Source: Fallopia convolvulus (lineage: Eukaryota; Streptophyta; Magnoliopsida; Caryophyllales; Polygonaceae). Taken from it: 64,000 nucleotides of DNA. A program made the translations under genes and the position numbers. Shown here one piece after another: positions 1-11,870 of this stretch; the stretch's first letter is position 1; each line of letters starts with the position of its first letter. The DNA is taken from NCBI GenBank assembly GCA_964016875.1, contig OZ024733.1, forward strand, positions 24,719,324-24,783,323, read 5' to 3'. Under the pieces are notes generated by a model that was given only the letters and a program-made list of their open reading frames with translations, searched no databases and was not told where the DNA came from.

Positions 1-375
1 AGTATAAGGCAGGATGTCAGTCAGTTGGGGATTACGACAGATTTGACAGTGTGCAAGGATAGTTAGAGGGAGAAAATTCGTGTGGTGGACAGCTAGGCAC
101 CTGAACAGACCGCCACACGGGGCCTTGAGGCTTCGGCGTCATGCTTTGGTTTTTGGCTATGTTTGGTTTTGTTTTTTTTTGTGCTTTGTTTTTTTTTTTG
201 TTCTGGCGCGTTGTTTCTGATGCTTTTGGATGTGCTCTTTTGGGTCCGGTTATCCCATCAGGACTTTTGGTCGCTCTCCCTCTCCATTAAGTTAGGGGTG
301 CCTCCATCTTGACCTCCAGATTTCCCGTAAGGGTAATCATATCGCACTGGGTCAATATTGTTGTTGTTACATTAT
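1..375 (+). mobile_element. Possible 3' end of a LINE, truncated by the window edge
   Basis: The first 120 bases lack a usable frame. They are followed by a T/G-rich stretch with several T runs, and the segment ends at a TTG-repeat tail near 357-370. A coding remnant followed by a T/G-rich 3' UTR and a short simple-repeat tail is the usual look of a plant LINE 3' end. No RNase H or zinc-binding residues survive to prove it, and other repeat classes are possible. Confidence 0.28.
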
Positions 376-1216
376 ATATATGTTAACTTGTAACGTATTA
401 CCTGTGAATTTTCTCTTTTTCTTTCACCTAAAAATATAATTAAAAATAAAATACATAACTATGTGCTATGTTTATACTATGTGTACACCGTTATTACGTA
501 TTATTGAATGTGAACCTTTATGTACGCAATATGAAACATTAGAGTATAAAACATGAATCGTTAATCACTATAGGGTCATGATGCATTTGATCCTAACTTT
601 TTAATTAATTGTATGACACACGAAGGGCCACATAGAAGGTATAAAAGGGATCTAGCTCATTATAGTTAAAAGAGGCACTCCTAAACTCATAGCTAGTTTT
701 AAATCTTAAGGCGGGGGGCAGATTAATTAGATTGAAATAATTATCTGGTTATGAATTATAGACAAGTTTGTGTGGGCTGAACATGCATAAAATCCAAGGT
801 AATTATAGCCCAACTTTCGAATAAAGAAGTGATCATGCATGTAAAATCATGTAATAAATATAATAGTGAACAGGAGCACAAAAAAGAAAGGGAGCCTTTT
901 CTTTTGTGGGGAAAAGGACGTACGTAGCCGGCTGGATTATGACATACATACATATCCAGATGATATTAAATTAACTCCATTTCATTAACTAAAAGCGTTT
1001 TTAGCGCCATATATGATTCAATTATCTATAATATAGAATCAAATTAAACCTAGGTCATACAATACGTACATTTGGGTTGTAATTGGATAATTTAGGTTTG
1101 GGTTTATATTAATTAAGTTAACCTAGCGAGCTGGTTTTGAAGACATGACATACGGGTGCGACACGTATGAAGGGCATAATGGTAAATGGAACTTCATTCA
1201 CATAGAGGGAGGGAGG

Positions 1217-1258
<42 letters not shown>

Positions 1259-2650
1259 CGAGCGAATCAGTTCGAGAGAGCATAGAAGATGATGGCCGAC
1301 GTGGAAAAGCAATGCACGTGGAGGGTTGGACAGTAGAGAATTTGGTATAGGGGGGGATAAATGGAATAAAGGGCATCCACAATTTTATTGATACATTTTT
1401 TCTTCTGAATATATAAATGAAGTGTGGAAGAAGAAGAAGATGCAAGAGAGTATATAGTTATGTATATAGGGACCATATATAATTATAATTATATATAAAT
1501 ACATGAAGAATGAAATTGGGGATATGATAGTGGAGGATAGTGCACCCCCCCTCAGGTAAGGGGGGATATTGATACGATCACACACCGGGGTCAATCAACT
1601 TAGATATCTAATATGTGGTTCTCATTTTTTTGAATTGGTCTCTCTTTTTTCTCAATTGTCAAGGTTTAAGTTTGGAAGACATAAAGTTGGTACGTAGACG
1701 TAACATTGTTCTTGCAGCTTTTTTTGGGTTATTTCACATGTATATTTTGTAATGCAGATATATAAATGCTTTATCTTGTTTTTTTTATTTCTTTTGTTTT
1801 ATTATGGGCTTAGTTTTACTTGGCTCAGATCAGATGTGCTTTTATATATGGATAGCAAGTGATCCAGAGCCTATAGTTGGATTGCAATCTATATATTGGA
1901 TGTGATGTATTACCAGGATTCTATGCAATCTTAAAATGGAAAATGCATGCTATTTTAGTAAAGGTGGAAAATGGGTTTTAAGTGCAACTATTTATATACG
2001 AATGTATGAATGTATGGACGTATTATGTTCGTAAGTCTCATTTTAATGTACTCAATCTCAAGTGGTAAATCATGAGCTCATACTGTGGAAAATGGGTTTT
2101 AAATGCAATTATTTATTGACTTATAACAACTGACTCGATCCTATGTAATAAAGGATGAGAAACTTATTTTTTTTACACAAGTTAAGTGGAAAATATATAC
2201 TTATTTAGTCATTATATTATGCATAGTTAATTTGATCTTTCTAACCTAGACGCTAGGAACATATACATATTAAAATTTCGATAGCCTTAATTATTAAAAC
2301 TAAGGATTCAGTCTTTGGGCATTTGGTTCGACAGTTAAATTCTATGTAGCAGTATTTTAAAGTCACTTTTTCGAATTTCACGGGTGGCGATTTGTCTTAT
2401 TCTGTTTAGAATTGCTTATTAACCAGTTTTCATTCTTACTGGATACTCTAAACAAGTAAAGTAATAGCGACCCTAATTCTTATCCTATCAGAAAAAAATT
2501 ATTGTGCCTTGCGCACTCATGAACCAACTTCAAATAGTAGCCAAGGATGTATATGGACCATATATATCATGAATTGTCAACCTATCTACGTACGCGAATT
2601 TTATTTTATTGATCAGGTAAGATTTTAGAGTACTTGGGCAAATCAATTAT
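376..2650. other. AT-rich intergenic DNA, no gene seen
   Basis: No convincing coding region on either strand. Short open frames around 756-1594 are scattered, lack recognisable motifs and partly arise from the GA/CT repeat. The only structured item is the microsatellite at 1219-1255. Confidence 0.6.
1219..1255. repeat. (GA)n microsatellite
   Basis: About 18 perfect GA dinucleotides, preceded by a degenerate GGGA-rich lead-in from about 1205. In translation it yields a Ser-Leu repeat on the opposite strand, which is an artefact. Confidence 0.95.
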
Positions 2651-2654
2651 AAGA

Positions 2655-2745
2655 AAGAAGGGTAAATTGCCGCCCTGCCTGCTCGAACCTGAGACCTCTT
2701 GCATATGGGCAAGAGGCTCAACCGTTGAGCCATGTGCACATGCAC
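2655..2745 (-). mobile_element. tRNA-derived SINE-like remnant
   Basis: On the minus strand an A-box-like sequence TGGCTCAACGGTTGAGC (2714-2732 region) is followed about 30 nt later by a B-box-like GGTTCGAGCA (2680-2690 region). This spacing is that of an internal RNA polymerase III promoter in tRNA genes and tRNA-derived SINEs. The flanks do not fold into a full cloverleaf that I can see, so a SINE head is preferred over a functional tRNA. Confidence 0.45.
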
Positions 2746-3026
2746 ATCTACGTACGTGAATTGATAAGGAGGAGTTAATAATATGTATATAATTTCCACA
2801 AATTAGAAAGTATTATAATTTTTTTAGAGACATTGATAACAATAATTTTTTTTTATAAATAACATCCACAAAATACATACATTTTACCTGAATTTGAATC
2901 TTATGTGGAATAAATGTTCTCTATGAATATGCGGAAAGCAAAAGTGCGTCGTAAATCATCAAAAATGCATCGTACACTCAAGAGTGTATTTCTAAATGAC
3001 AATATTACGGTGCATCATAAAACATC

Positions 3027-3081
3027 AAAAGTGCATTGTAAAGGGTCAAAAGTGCATTAAAAAACTTTACAATGCACTTTT
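3027..3081. repeat. Perfect 17-bp inverted repeat (hairpin)
   Basis: Arms AAAAGTGCATTGTAAAG (3027-3043) and its exact reverse complement (3065-3081) are separated by 21 nt. The spacer holds a further partial copy of the arm. It could be the core of a decayed MITE or a small hairpin locus; no flanking duplication was identified. Confidence 0.7.
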
Positions 3082-3735
3082 AATAAAAATCGTAAATAAA
3101 GTGCATCCAACGACCACTACTAAGCCTCATCTTACACATAACTTGTATGTCGTACATGATTTACACCCTGTAGAGAATTTGTTACAGTGAAGTTTAGGAT
3201 GTCCAATTACCTTGGTTGGAAGGACCCCCGTTATCTTCCATTCTTCATAGTCACTCTTGTCTTTAAATTGTGTCATAGATCAGTCCATATAATATCATTA
3301 AATTTACCCCTAAAAAACCAGTTTAACCCGCCCCTAAAAAAGTGGGGAAAAAAAACTTTTCCACAAATTACCATTTAGCTACTTTTTTTTTTTGGTCGAG
3401 ATTTAGCTACTTTTTTAGGCAAAATATTTGTGCAATTAACAATTGAAATATTTTGTGGAATTTCTTTTTGGAGACTTTGTAATTGGACGAAAATGTCCAT
3501 GGCCAATGTAGTAAGAGGCAGTCTCAATCGGGTCCCATTTTGGTATTCATGGGGCCACCCCGTCTGAAATCTCAACCATATCAACCGAATCAAACTCTGG
3601 CTTCTCCCAAACTCAAGGGACCCCACCCGCGCTCTTTGTTTCTCGTGTTTTTGATTGCCTCAATTGTTCACCGTGACATATAGGGTAATACTGGTATTTT
3701 ATCACTTCCGCAACTTGCTTGGCTCATATTATACC
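3082..3735. other. Non-coding stretch, nothing recognised
   Basis: AT-rich sequence with short open frames on both strands but no domain motif. Two near copies of a short motif ending in TTAGCTAC flank a T run around 3375-3412. Confidence 0.5.
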
Positions 3736-3737
3736 TA

Positions 3738-4050
3738 GGGACGGGGGCCACGGGGCACAGCCGCATAGACATGAGTCCGGTTCCGGAACCGGCAGTTCCA
3801 GTTCCTCGGAACCATGGGCCGGTTGCCCGGTTCCTCCCTGTTCCGGTTCGGAACCTGAAATAATAAAAAAAATAAAAAAAAAGCTTCATTTTTGTCCTCT
3901 GAACGAAAACTGCGGTCGCTGTTACCCAAACCGTGATTGCGGTTTGGTTATTTTTATTTTTTTATGGGGGGAACCGGCGTTTCTACCCGATTCGGAACAA
4001 CCGGTCCACTGTTTCCGGGGGTGGACGAACCGGAACCGGAACCGTACCGG
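3738..4050. mobile_element. hAT-like remnant with GGTTCC/GGAACC subterminal repeats
   Basis: Many overlapping copies of GGTTCCGG, GGAACCGG and related inverted forms occur in two blocks (3775-3860 and 3965-4060), separated by an AT-rich spacer. Such clustered short repeats in both orientations are typical of the subterminal regions that bind hAT transposase in plant elements. I could not find matching terminal inverted repeats or an 8-bp duplication, so the boundaries are approximate. Open frames read through the repeats (Pro/Arg/Thr-rich) are not genes. Confidence 0.4.
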
Positions 4051-4264
4051 GAACCGGACACAGGTCTACAGCCACACAACTATTTAAACGAATTTCGGTT
4101 AACCAAAATTCTAGTTAGAAAGTTTGTAAAATTGTAATTGCATCGCTGATCTCGATTAACATGAGTTTGATTTGGTGGAAATAAGGGTTAAAATGAAAAA
4201 TAATAATGATTTTGGGACGTTAGATTGGGATATTGAACGAACGAGATTAAAACGGAGGAAAATG

Positions 4265-4361
4265 TTAAATATAATAGGGGTGTGCAAATGTGTTATTTTT
4301 TAATGGCAGAGGAAATATTAAATATAATAGGGGTGTGCAAATGTGTTATTTTTTAATGGCA
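4265..4361. repeat. Tandem duplication, two 44-bp copies at 53-bp spacing
   Basis: Copies at 4265-4308 and 4318-4361 appear identical over 44 bases, from TTAAATATAATAGGGG to TTTTTAATGGCA. A perfect copy pair in otherwise drifting DNA suggests a recent slippage or unequal event. Confidence 0.85.
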
Positions 4362-5890
4362 ATTTTGTAAATATGTTGATAAATTCTAACATGCCTCAAA
4401 AATATCCTTGTTTCTCTTCCCTTTCATCCACTCCAAATCCCCAAATACATAGACCTCCATTGAAGACACAATATGAAAACACAAGCTCCCTATAAGCTTC
4501 AAATCCCCATTATTAAAGACAACAAAATCGTCTACTTGGCTTGTAAATCACAAAAGAGTACAAGAAAAATAACTCTATGTTGATTTTTAATTTTAGGATC
4601 CATACATATTTCTAGCTAGGGTTCATTAAATAGATTTTGCATCTGAGTTTAGAATTGAAATTGTTTGAATCTGAGTTTTTTTTTATATTGGATGTAAATT
4701 TAAGCTGATGTTGTTTGAATTTGGGTGTTGATTTTGTATATTTGTTTGAATTTGAGTTTTGATTCTATGGTTCGTAATAAGGTGAGAAAAAAATTCTAGG
4801 ATTTGTGGTTCAAATTTCATTGGATTCATTTTATTCTAGCCATCTGGTTCATGATTCGTCATTTGTACTGACTGTACTATTTTATCTAAGTTCATGTATT
4901 TTGTCTATATGTTCATGCATGGTAACTATAAGGTTCACGTTTTATTACGTGGTGGATTTTGCAAGGGCATTGAATTATGATGATCATGTGAACAAAGAAG
5001 GTTGGTTGAATATGATTAGGAGTGATGTAATTATGTAGATTCAAGACGTGAAAAAGGTTGTCATGGGAGGTTCTTTCCCTAAGCCTAAGATATCTACTCG
5101 TGCAATGTGGTCTTTTTTTTGGTAGAAGCGTGCAATGTGGTCTATCCTAACTCTCCCTTGTCACTTTTGTATTTTTGTGAGAACTTCACTATAAACTGTT
5201 TTTTATGCTTGATGTTTATGCCTAAAATTGAGTTGGGGAAGCAAAGTTCTCAAATATACACTTGATGTTTATGCAAGGCTAGCTTAATGATTCTGGGATA
5301 TGCTTAGATTAGATTGTAGGATATGCTTAAATAAGATGAGTAATGAATCCCTTATTCTGCGGTAAGTGTAGGATTAAAAAAATTGTATGAAATTAGAAAT
5401 GAATAGATCTAAGCACCCACATTCTCCAAAGTGGGAGAAATCTCCCTCCTTTTTTGATAGTTTAGAGTTGGTTCATGTATAACATTGGAATGTTCATATA
5501 TAATATTCCAATGTTCATATTTTTTTCATTTGAAAAATGTTCATTTATTGTGTCTGATTTTGTCTCTCTTGTTGCTAATTTTTTTAGAAGTTTATCCCTC
5601 TTGATTTCTACTTTATATGATTTGGTCATTACAGACCTTTATCACTATCTCGCTCAACATATTTGTTGATGACTTGAGCTATTTGATATTTCTCTTTCAT
5701 TATTGTACACTTGGTACTCATTCTTGCTTTAAAATCTGCTTTATGTTGGCTACATTTTCAAAGTATTTGATTCTTTTCAGGTTTGCTTCATGTAGTGTTA
5801 ATTTTGATGCAATGATAGTTGTTGTTATCTTAACTCTTGTTTGCACCCTCATCTCTGTCTATTTAATTTATTCTCATTTTAATTGATTTG
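4362..5890. other. AT-rich non-coding block, possibly part of a decayed DNA transposon
   Basis: No domain motif. Short open frames at 4805-5038 and 5475-5886 are hydrophobic-rich, as expected from AT-rich DNA. A short inverted repeat (ACATTGGAAT and its complement) sits near 5480-5515. GGTTCA/GTTCAC words recur here as in the 6000-6900 block, suggesting one larger unit, but no termini were found. Confidence 0.35.
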
Positions 5891-5894
5891 TCAT

Positions 5895-5975
5895 AGTCTA
5901 TTAGCTCAAATGATAGAACAATGTGTTGATACACATGGATTTGGGTTCAAATCCCTCATTGGCTACATAGTGTGC
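5895..5975 (+). mobile_element. tRNA-like SINE head
   Basis: A-box-like TTAGCTCAAATGATAGA (from about 5900) is followed by B-box GGGTTCAAATCCC (5943-5955). The spacing fits an internal Pol III promoter. The sequence after the B box does not pair into an acceptor stem, so a SINE remnant is more likely than a tRNA gene. Confidence 0.45.
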
Positions 5976-6034
5976 TTATGATATCTTAATTCAAGTCGAT
6001 TTTTCTTGTATCATGTTCAAGTTCACATATATTG

Positions 6035-6179
6035 CCTTAACATTCACATATTGACTTTGTGTGTTCACATATTGATTATGTATGTTCACATATTTTTGAA
6101 CAACATCCTTATATATATATTTTACGAAGTCATTTACTAGCATTCAAGCCTTTATTTGTAATTTCTCAGCCTTGACTTT
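6035..6179. repeat. Direct repeat copy 1 (about 145 bp)
   Basis: Begins CCTTAACATTCACATATTGA, contains several TGTTCACATAT words, and ends in GCATTCAAGCC plus a CAGCCTTGACTTT-like tail. It matches 6441-6580 in order and spacing with scattered substitutions. Confidence 0.7.
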
Positions 6180-6440
6180 AATATTAACCTCCCTTTATAT
6201 ATCAAAGTCCCATTGAGAACGTCACTTAGCTTCTTTATTTCCTCCCTTGCTATAGTTTAAGAACTCAATACATGTTTAAAATGGTGGATTTTATGTCAAA
6301 TTTATGATGTTGCACAAATTTTTTTCTGTGTTCATGAATTTATTATTACCTTCACATTCACATATTGAATGTGTATTTCGTTTATTTTTTAACAAGGTAA
6401 AGATCTTTATAAGATAATTCATTCATGTTCGTTAATATTA

Positions 6441-6580
6441 CTTTAACATTCACATATTGATCATGTATGTTCACATATAGACTATGTATGTTCACATATT
6501 TTCAAACAAGGTCCTTACATTTTATGAAGTCACAAACTAGCATTCAAGCCTGAAAGTTGCAATTTCTTAGCCTCGACTTT
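6441..6580. repeat. Direct repeat copy 2 (about 140 bp)
   Basis: Second copy of the unit at 6035-6179, about 405 bp downstream, ending in CCTCGACTTT. The pair could be a segmental duplication inside a larger element or an array remnant; neither looks like an LTR (no TG...CA ends or primer-binding site). Confidence 0.7.
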
Positions 6581-6965
6581 CATTCAAGCCTTGGTTTAAA
6601 AATGAATGTCTTCTTTTAATACGCTAAATCACATTTCTTGAGTATGTTTGATTTCATCCGGGCAACCGAGAACAAAATACATTGACTCGCCTTAAGAAAG
6701 CTGAACTAAATAATGAAACTTAAATTTGACTACTTAATATTGATGCCATCAATACTGTCCACACTACTACACCCGTGAGACAATTCACATATCCCATTAA
6801 CTTAGGTTAATGAACAACCTGCAATAAAGAAATAATGTGAAGATAATCAACAAAAGCAAAATAGATTCAAAATATACTGCTATAAGGTTCACACAAAAAT
6901 ATACGAGGTTCATATAATATAAAATTAAGTTCCAACTTGACCATTTATAGTAGTAGTAGTTTTCT

Positions 6966-7160
6966 ACTCTTGGAAGCTCGAATTAGATGAAGGTTGATTG
7001 GTTTGAGACTTTGCTTCTTCAAAACCCAATGAAGACTCAAACACATTAAGAAGATTATAGTATTAAATTCTTGCAAACCATGATTATTTGCATCAAACTT
7101 GATGTATTTCAATGCTTTGTTTACAACTTTAAGAAGCTCTTGACTCTTAGGACTTTCATA
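6966..7160 (-). pseudogene. Exon-like open stretch, unidentified protein C-terminus
   Basis: Reading the minus strand from about 7160 down to a TAG near 6970 gives a charged, protein-like sequence. It includes the words SQELLKVVNKALKYIKFD and, after a 1-2 nt frame slip near 7050, FESSLGFEEAKSQTNQPSS. Upstream on the same strand an ATG (7392-7390) is followed after five codons by a splice-donor-like GTATGT, suggesting a first exon. The arrangement resembles a shortened transposase-type gene (for example a FAR1-related MULE product), but no catalytic motif survives and I do not assign a function. Confidence 0.25.
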
Positions 7161-7603
7161 AAAAAATTTATGTGCATTTCATAACTCCTCCACAAAAAAA
7201 CATCATAGAAACAAATTTCAAAAATGGACAATGGAAAATCAATATTAAAGCACTATATACACAAAATATAGGATCAATTCACATACAAATTGATACCATT
7301 GAGGATTTAAAAGGTGATAACAAACCTAAACTTAAGGAGAACAAAAATCAAATTCAAAAGAAGATAAATTACATACCTGAACTTGAATCCATGGTTATAG
7401 AAAATTCGATTAAATGAGAGTTTATAAACTCATGAATGATAGAAGATCAAAACCCCATTGAAGAGTACGATCGAGCACACTTGGAAAGTTTTAATGTTGT
7501 GTTGTTGTTGCGGTGCTGATAAGGATATTTTTTTTTGAATGAAGGGGGTGTTTCATTCATAAAAGTAAAATAGTTACAAAAAAAATCTAGGCGGTCCTAG
7601 ATG

Positions 7604-8062
7604 TTACTTGGCACATTCTAGGCCTACCCTAGCGCACCATGTCCTCGATTCTCTATTGCTCTTTCTCCATCTAGCCCTAATACAATTTCTTACATGGAAA
7701 ATCACTATGCTAGAGCACTCTGAACTTGTATAACTTTCCTGCTGATAGATTTTCCTATTTCTAGCTTTCCAAGTGTAGTAGACCATTGCACTAATGCAAG
7801 CCACCCGCACATTGAATGAGAAGCTTTTCTTCCTCTTTATGCCTTCCATTGCTTCAAGCCAGTCGTCAATCTTATAGTATTGTCTGCCAAGTTTGGCCCA
7901 TGCCAAAACTCTGCTCAGAACGTTCTTAGAGAATTTACAGCTAAACCACAAGTGGTCCCTTGTTTCGCATTCATTGTCATCACATAACACACACGTTTCA
8001 TCCTGCACCAACCCCATGCTTCTAAGTCTGTCCTTAGTGTAGGCTCCGTTGCTTGCTATCAT
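7604..8062 (-). pseudogene. LINE ORF2 C-terminal zf-RVT domain
   Basis: A 152-codon minus-strand open frame forms the C-terminus of the LINE pol protein. It shows CVLCDDNECETRDHLWFSC, the Cys/His pattern of the zf-RVT domain, followed by an aromatic-rich region (VYYTWKARNRKIYQQ) typical of its end, then a stop codon about 75 bp before the A tail. It is the longest intact piece of the element. No RNase H follows, unlike many plant L1 elements such as the plus-strand copy at 52150-54700. Confidence 0.8.
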
Positions 8063-8199
8063 CCAGGTTGTGAAGGAAATCCTCGGTGTATTCAGCTTAC
8101 CCTAGATGCAAGTGTTCCAAGGTGCAGCTAGGCCCATCCCTCGGAAGTTGAAATAAATACTCTTCTAATCAAACCTGCCTCCTCTATTCAGTATGATGG

Positions 8200-9930
8200 C
8201 TTGGTTGGTATCATGCTCAAGTGTTCCTTTGATCTCTTCCCTCATTCGGCTTCTCAGAACGACTCACCTCTGAGAAGGACTTCGTGACCCAGTCGTGCCA
8301 TAAAGTGTTTGAATTAGCCAGGATATAATGTATGAGCTCTGAGAAACAAGCTTTGTTCCAAGACATAATCTCCTTGAGCCCGATTCCTCCCTCCTTGGTC
8401 TGTAAACTCTCAACCAAGAGATAGGTGCCTTCTTACCATCTTGTTTGCCTTACCATAAGAAGATCCTTAGCAGTTGGACGATCTTATTAGTCACTCCCTT
8501 TGGTATGATAAAGATTTTGCACCAATACTGGAGAATACATTAAAGCACAACTCAGACAAGTTCAAACCTCTCTGTGTAAGAGAGACTTCTAGACACCCAA
8601 GCATTCACCTTCCTTGATATTTTGGACAGAAGCGGTCTATAGTCATTGCTAGTGGCCTTGCCACCACACAAGGGGATCCCCAAATAAGTAACTGGAAGCA
8701 CTCCGATCTTCATATTGATGCAGCGAGCAAGATTTCTAGCACTCTGTTCATCTAAACCTGCACTGAACATTTTTTATTTGCTTTCATTAATTCTAAGCCC
8801 AATCATAGCACACAAGTTGTCCAAGGTCTGCTTCATGGGAAGCATAGAAGCCTCATCACCATATGCAAACAAGAACAAGTCATCAGCAAAACAAATATTT
8901 GTGAGGCTCATTCTAGCGCAATTCCGATGAAACTTAAATTCCCTTCCTCTGCTCATCCTCTACATCATTCTACTAAGATATTCCATAACAAGTACAAACA
9001 GATAGGGAGACAATGGATCCCCTTAGCGGATTCCTCTTCCACCCTTGAAATGACCATGGAGCTCTCCTCCAAAGTTCACAAAGAAGGAGCAATTGGTGAC
9101 ACACTCTTTAATCTAGTTGACCATTACAGGGTGAAACCCATAACCAAGTAGCAGATGAATGAGAAAATTCCAATTGATGGTGTCATAAGCCTTCTTCAAG
9201 TCAATCTTGATAGCACATCTTAGGCTCACATACTTCCTCGAGTAACTTTTCACTATTTCTTGGCAGACTGCAATATTTCTTGGCAGAATGCAATATTGTG
9301 TTTAATACTCCTACCTTGTTTATAACTGAACAACAAGAAATAGGTCTATAATCATGGATGGTAGCAACATTTTCCTTCTTAGGTATGAGAGAGATTGATG
9401 TGTTTCCCACTTCTTTCAGAAGCCTTCCACTGATAAAGAAGTCTAAGATAGCATCAATGAAGTCCTCACAAATGATACCCCAAGACCTTTGGAAAAACTT
9501 GGCATTGAAACCATCGGGTCCCGGGGCCTTGTTCACACCTATATCCCAAACAACTTGCTTAACCTCCTCCCTAGAGAATGGAGAGATTATAGCTTGTTGG
9601 GCCTCATTGCTAACTAGAGGTCCCTCATCAAAAACTGAATCATCATAGGGCATGCAACTTTCTGTTCTACCCAACAAGGACTTGAAGTGTTCGATGACCA
9701 CCCTCCTCACTTCCTTCTCTTCAGTGATCAACATATCCATTGTCATCTTGAATAGCAGTCAAATTGCTTCTAGCTTTTCTCTGTTTCACAGAGTTATAGA
9801 AGAAACTACTACAATGATCTTGGAATCTGAGCCAGTGGATCTTAGCATTTTGTTGCAGTAGGATGCTTCTATTCCTTAAGCACAACTTAAGTTCTACCAA
9901 CGTCTCATTCTCATGGTTGAGCAAGTGCGG
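8200..9930 (-). pseudogene. LINE ORF2 reverse transcriptase
   Basis: The polymerase that copies the LINE RNA. Pieces in order on the minus strand: an upstream helical linker (9721-9924); a frame at 9201-9746 with VNKAPGPDGFNAKFFQRSW, SLIPKKENV and DYRPISCCSV; a frame at 8774-8956 with the active-site FADDLFLF; a frame at 8552-8770 with VTYLGIPLCGGK; and 8217-8417 with KEGGIGLKEIMSWNKA. These are the standard landmarks of plant non-LTR RT. The catalytic Asp pair is retained in FADD, but at least four frame breaks and a gap around 8957-9200, where the middle RT motifs are unreadable, make it inactive. Confidence 0.85.
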
Positions 9931-10179
9931 GTTGCAGGGGTTGGTGATGATCTCAAGTTGTACTTTTTATAGCTTATCTTGCATGACTTTGATGACTTGT
10001 TCTTCTGTGTCAACACTCCCACCTCTAAGTTTCCTGAGATGACACTTAAGGGCCTTCAACTTCGACACCAAAGTAAACATCTTCACTCCACTGACCCTCT
10101 TTCTCCTCCGCACATCTGAGATTGTCTACATAAAGTCAGCATGATCACACCAAGTATTTTTGAACCTAAAAGTAGTCTT

Positions 10180-10940
10180 CCTACGACATCAAGCTCCATT
10201 GATGTCTAGTATGGAAGGAGAATGATCAGAGCATTCATCAACATCAAACCTTGCTCAGTAGGAAGGGAATTCATCTAGTTAGTGTTGATTGGCTAAAATT
10301 CTATCAAGTTTGCACATCTCCTTGGTTGCGTTAGTGTGTTTTTAGACCAATTGAGGAAAGCACCAGAGTAGTTCACATCAATCAGTCCATTCCTATCCAA
10401 GCAATTACTAAGGTCACTATTGAATTGGGAAGGAGCCCCATTCTCAACAAAATTTTCTCCATACTCTCTTATGGCATTGAAATCACCCAATAGTATCCAA
10501 GGCTCATGGCTTGTATTAATGGCCATTGCAATTTGATCCAACATCTGCCACACAAGGACCCTCTCATTCACATGATTTAAAGCATAAACAAAAGAGGTCT
10601 GAATTTGCATGTGCACCTTAGGCGACTTCACAATGCAGTGCATAAGCTGAGGATCCTCTATCATAAAGTTGACATCAGAAACTGTATTAGGGTTCCAAAA
10701 CACCCATATGCGTCCGTTAGGACCAATGCATTTTGTACTCCTAGACCACCCCTTCAATAAAAGTCTAGAGAGAGAATCAACTTTAATACTTCTAACTCTT
10801 GTTTCCAAGATAGCTATGATATCCACGAAATGTTTATTTAAAAATATATTAAAAAAATTACATTTAGAGGCCTCATTAAGCCCTCTAATGTTCCAAGAAG
10901 CTATAGTAAGCTTACTCATTTGGCACGATGGATTCCAACT
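10180..10940 (-). pseudogene. LINE ORF2 endonuclease domain (exonuclease/endonuclease/phosphatase fold)
   Basis: The nicking enzyme that would open target DNA for target-primed reverse transcription. The frame at 10293-10979 starts the domain with LTIASWNIRGLNEASK, then AILETRVR (the metal-binding Glu) and WILLGDFNAIR, matching the family's N, E and GDFN motifs. After a frame break near 10290, LDRILAN and DECSDHSP (around 10230-10310) supply the C-terminal SDH motif. Catalytic motifs are thus visible but spread over two frames with stops. About 230 residues are covered in the main frame, close to the usual domain size. Confidence 0.82.
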
Positions 10941-11289
10941 CCACTCCCAAACTTCGGCCTCCATTCCCAATTTCCTCATTGCTGCTCAAAGCTTTGAATC
11001 TTGATCCTGAATTCATTTGTGTCTTCGTAGCCCCTGATTTATGCCCTCCGTTATGATCTCCTTTCAAGCCTTTAGTCACAGTGATCCATTCTGAACTATT
11101 TCCTTTGCTACCATCAAGCCCAGCCTTATTGCTACCTTCTGCATTTCCTTGGCTTAGGTTTTTATGCACAAGACCAACATTGGATCTTTGTCTCCCACCG
11201 TGACACTCTTCTCCTTGTCCAAAAATTATGTCCTTGCATCAGATTGGGTTGTCATAGGCACCTTTCTTACCCACATCTTCTTGAGCAGG

Positions 11290-11870
11290 TTCTTGGCCTA
11301 ATAAATTTGCGAGCATCATAGCCTAACTTCTTGTGGCAATCACCATTAGCATGGCCAAAAACCTTGCATTCCTCACACATGCTTGAAACCCATTCATACT
11401 TGACTGACTACACAATCACTTCCCCGTCTTCTCCGTGGAATAGAATATCATTCTTGAGAGGCTTGGTAGTTGACACTTCCACAAGGATTCTAGCAAACGA
11501 AAGTCTTTCTTTATTCTCAGTGACTTTGTCAACAAAAATTGGCTTCCCTAAGGTGCTACCAATTCTTTTGTAAAACTCTTCATCCCAAAATCTCATATCG
11601 AGGTTAGGCAACTTGGCCCAAACTTGAGTTGTATCAAAGCATGAAGGGTCAAGCTTAGCTCCTTCCGTCCATCTCCTAAGAATAAGGAGTTTGATGCCTC
11701 CAATCATCTATGCCCCTATTGCAAGACCCAGTCAAGGTCCTTCTCATTCTCAAACTTGAACACAAAGACCTCGAGTACATAAGTATAACCTTGGGCATCT
11801 TGATCTCATTCCATCTTGCCGCTACAAACACTTGCATAATAGAATAAGGGATTCTTGCTCCTGCCACCAT
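11290..11870 (-). pseudogene. LINE ORF1: DUF4283-like region plus CCHC zinc knuckle
   Basis: The first protein of the LINE, expected to bind RNA in the ribonucleoprotein particle. From 11870 downward come a short segment with the words FVAARWNEIKMPKV, then a frame holding WTEGAKLDPSCFDTTQVWAK and IGSTLGKPIFVDKVTENK, which is the usual plant LINE ORF1 pattern (DUF4283-like). A zinc knuckle CEECKVFGHANGDC (about 11330-11375) keeps the C-x2-C-x4-H-x4-C spacing. Several frames are needed to read through, so it is a pseudogene. A basic, Gly/Asn-rich linker at 10912-11169 (containing SEWITVTKGLKGDHNGG) connects to the endonuclease start. Confidence 0.7.

Noticed and set aside
1118..1445. Frames with Ser-Leu repeats
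   Set aside because: They read through the GA/CT microsatellite.
2655..2745. Functional tRNA gene
   Set aside because: A and B boxes are present but no paired acceptor or anticodon stems could be made; a SINE remnant fits better. The same holds for 5895-5975 and 41835-41915.
3719..4137. Overlapping Pro/Arg/Thr-rich frames on both strands
   Set aside because: Caused by dense GGTTCC/GGAACC repeats; no frame preference and no domain.
6035..6580. LTR pair of a small retrotransposon
   Set aside because: The two copies lack TG/CA ends, a primer-binding site, a polypurine tract and a flanking duplication.
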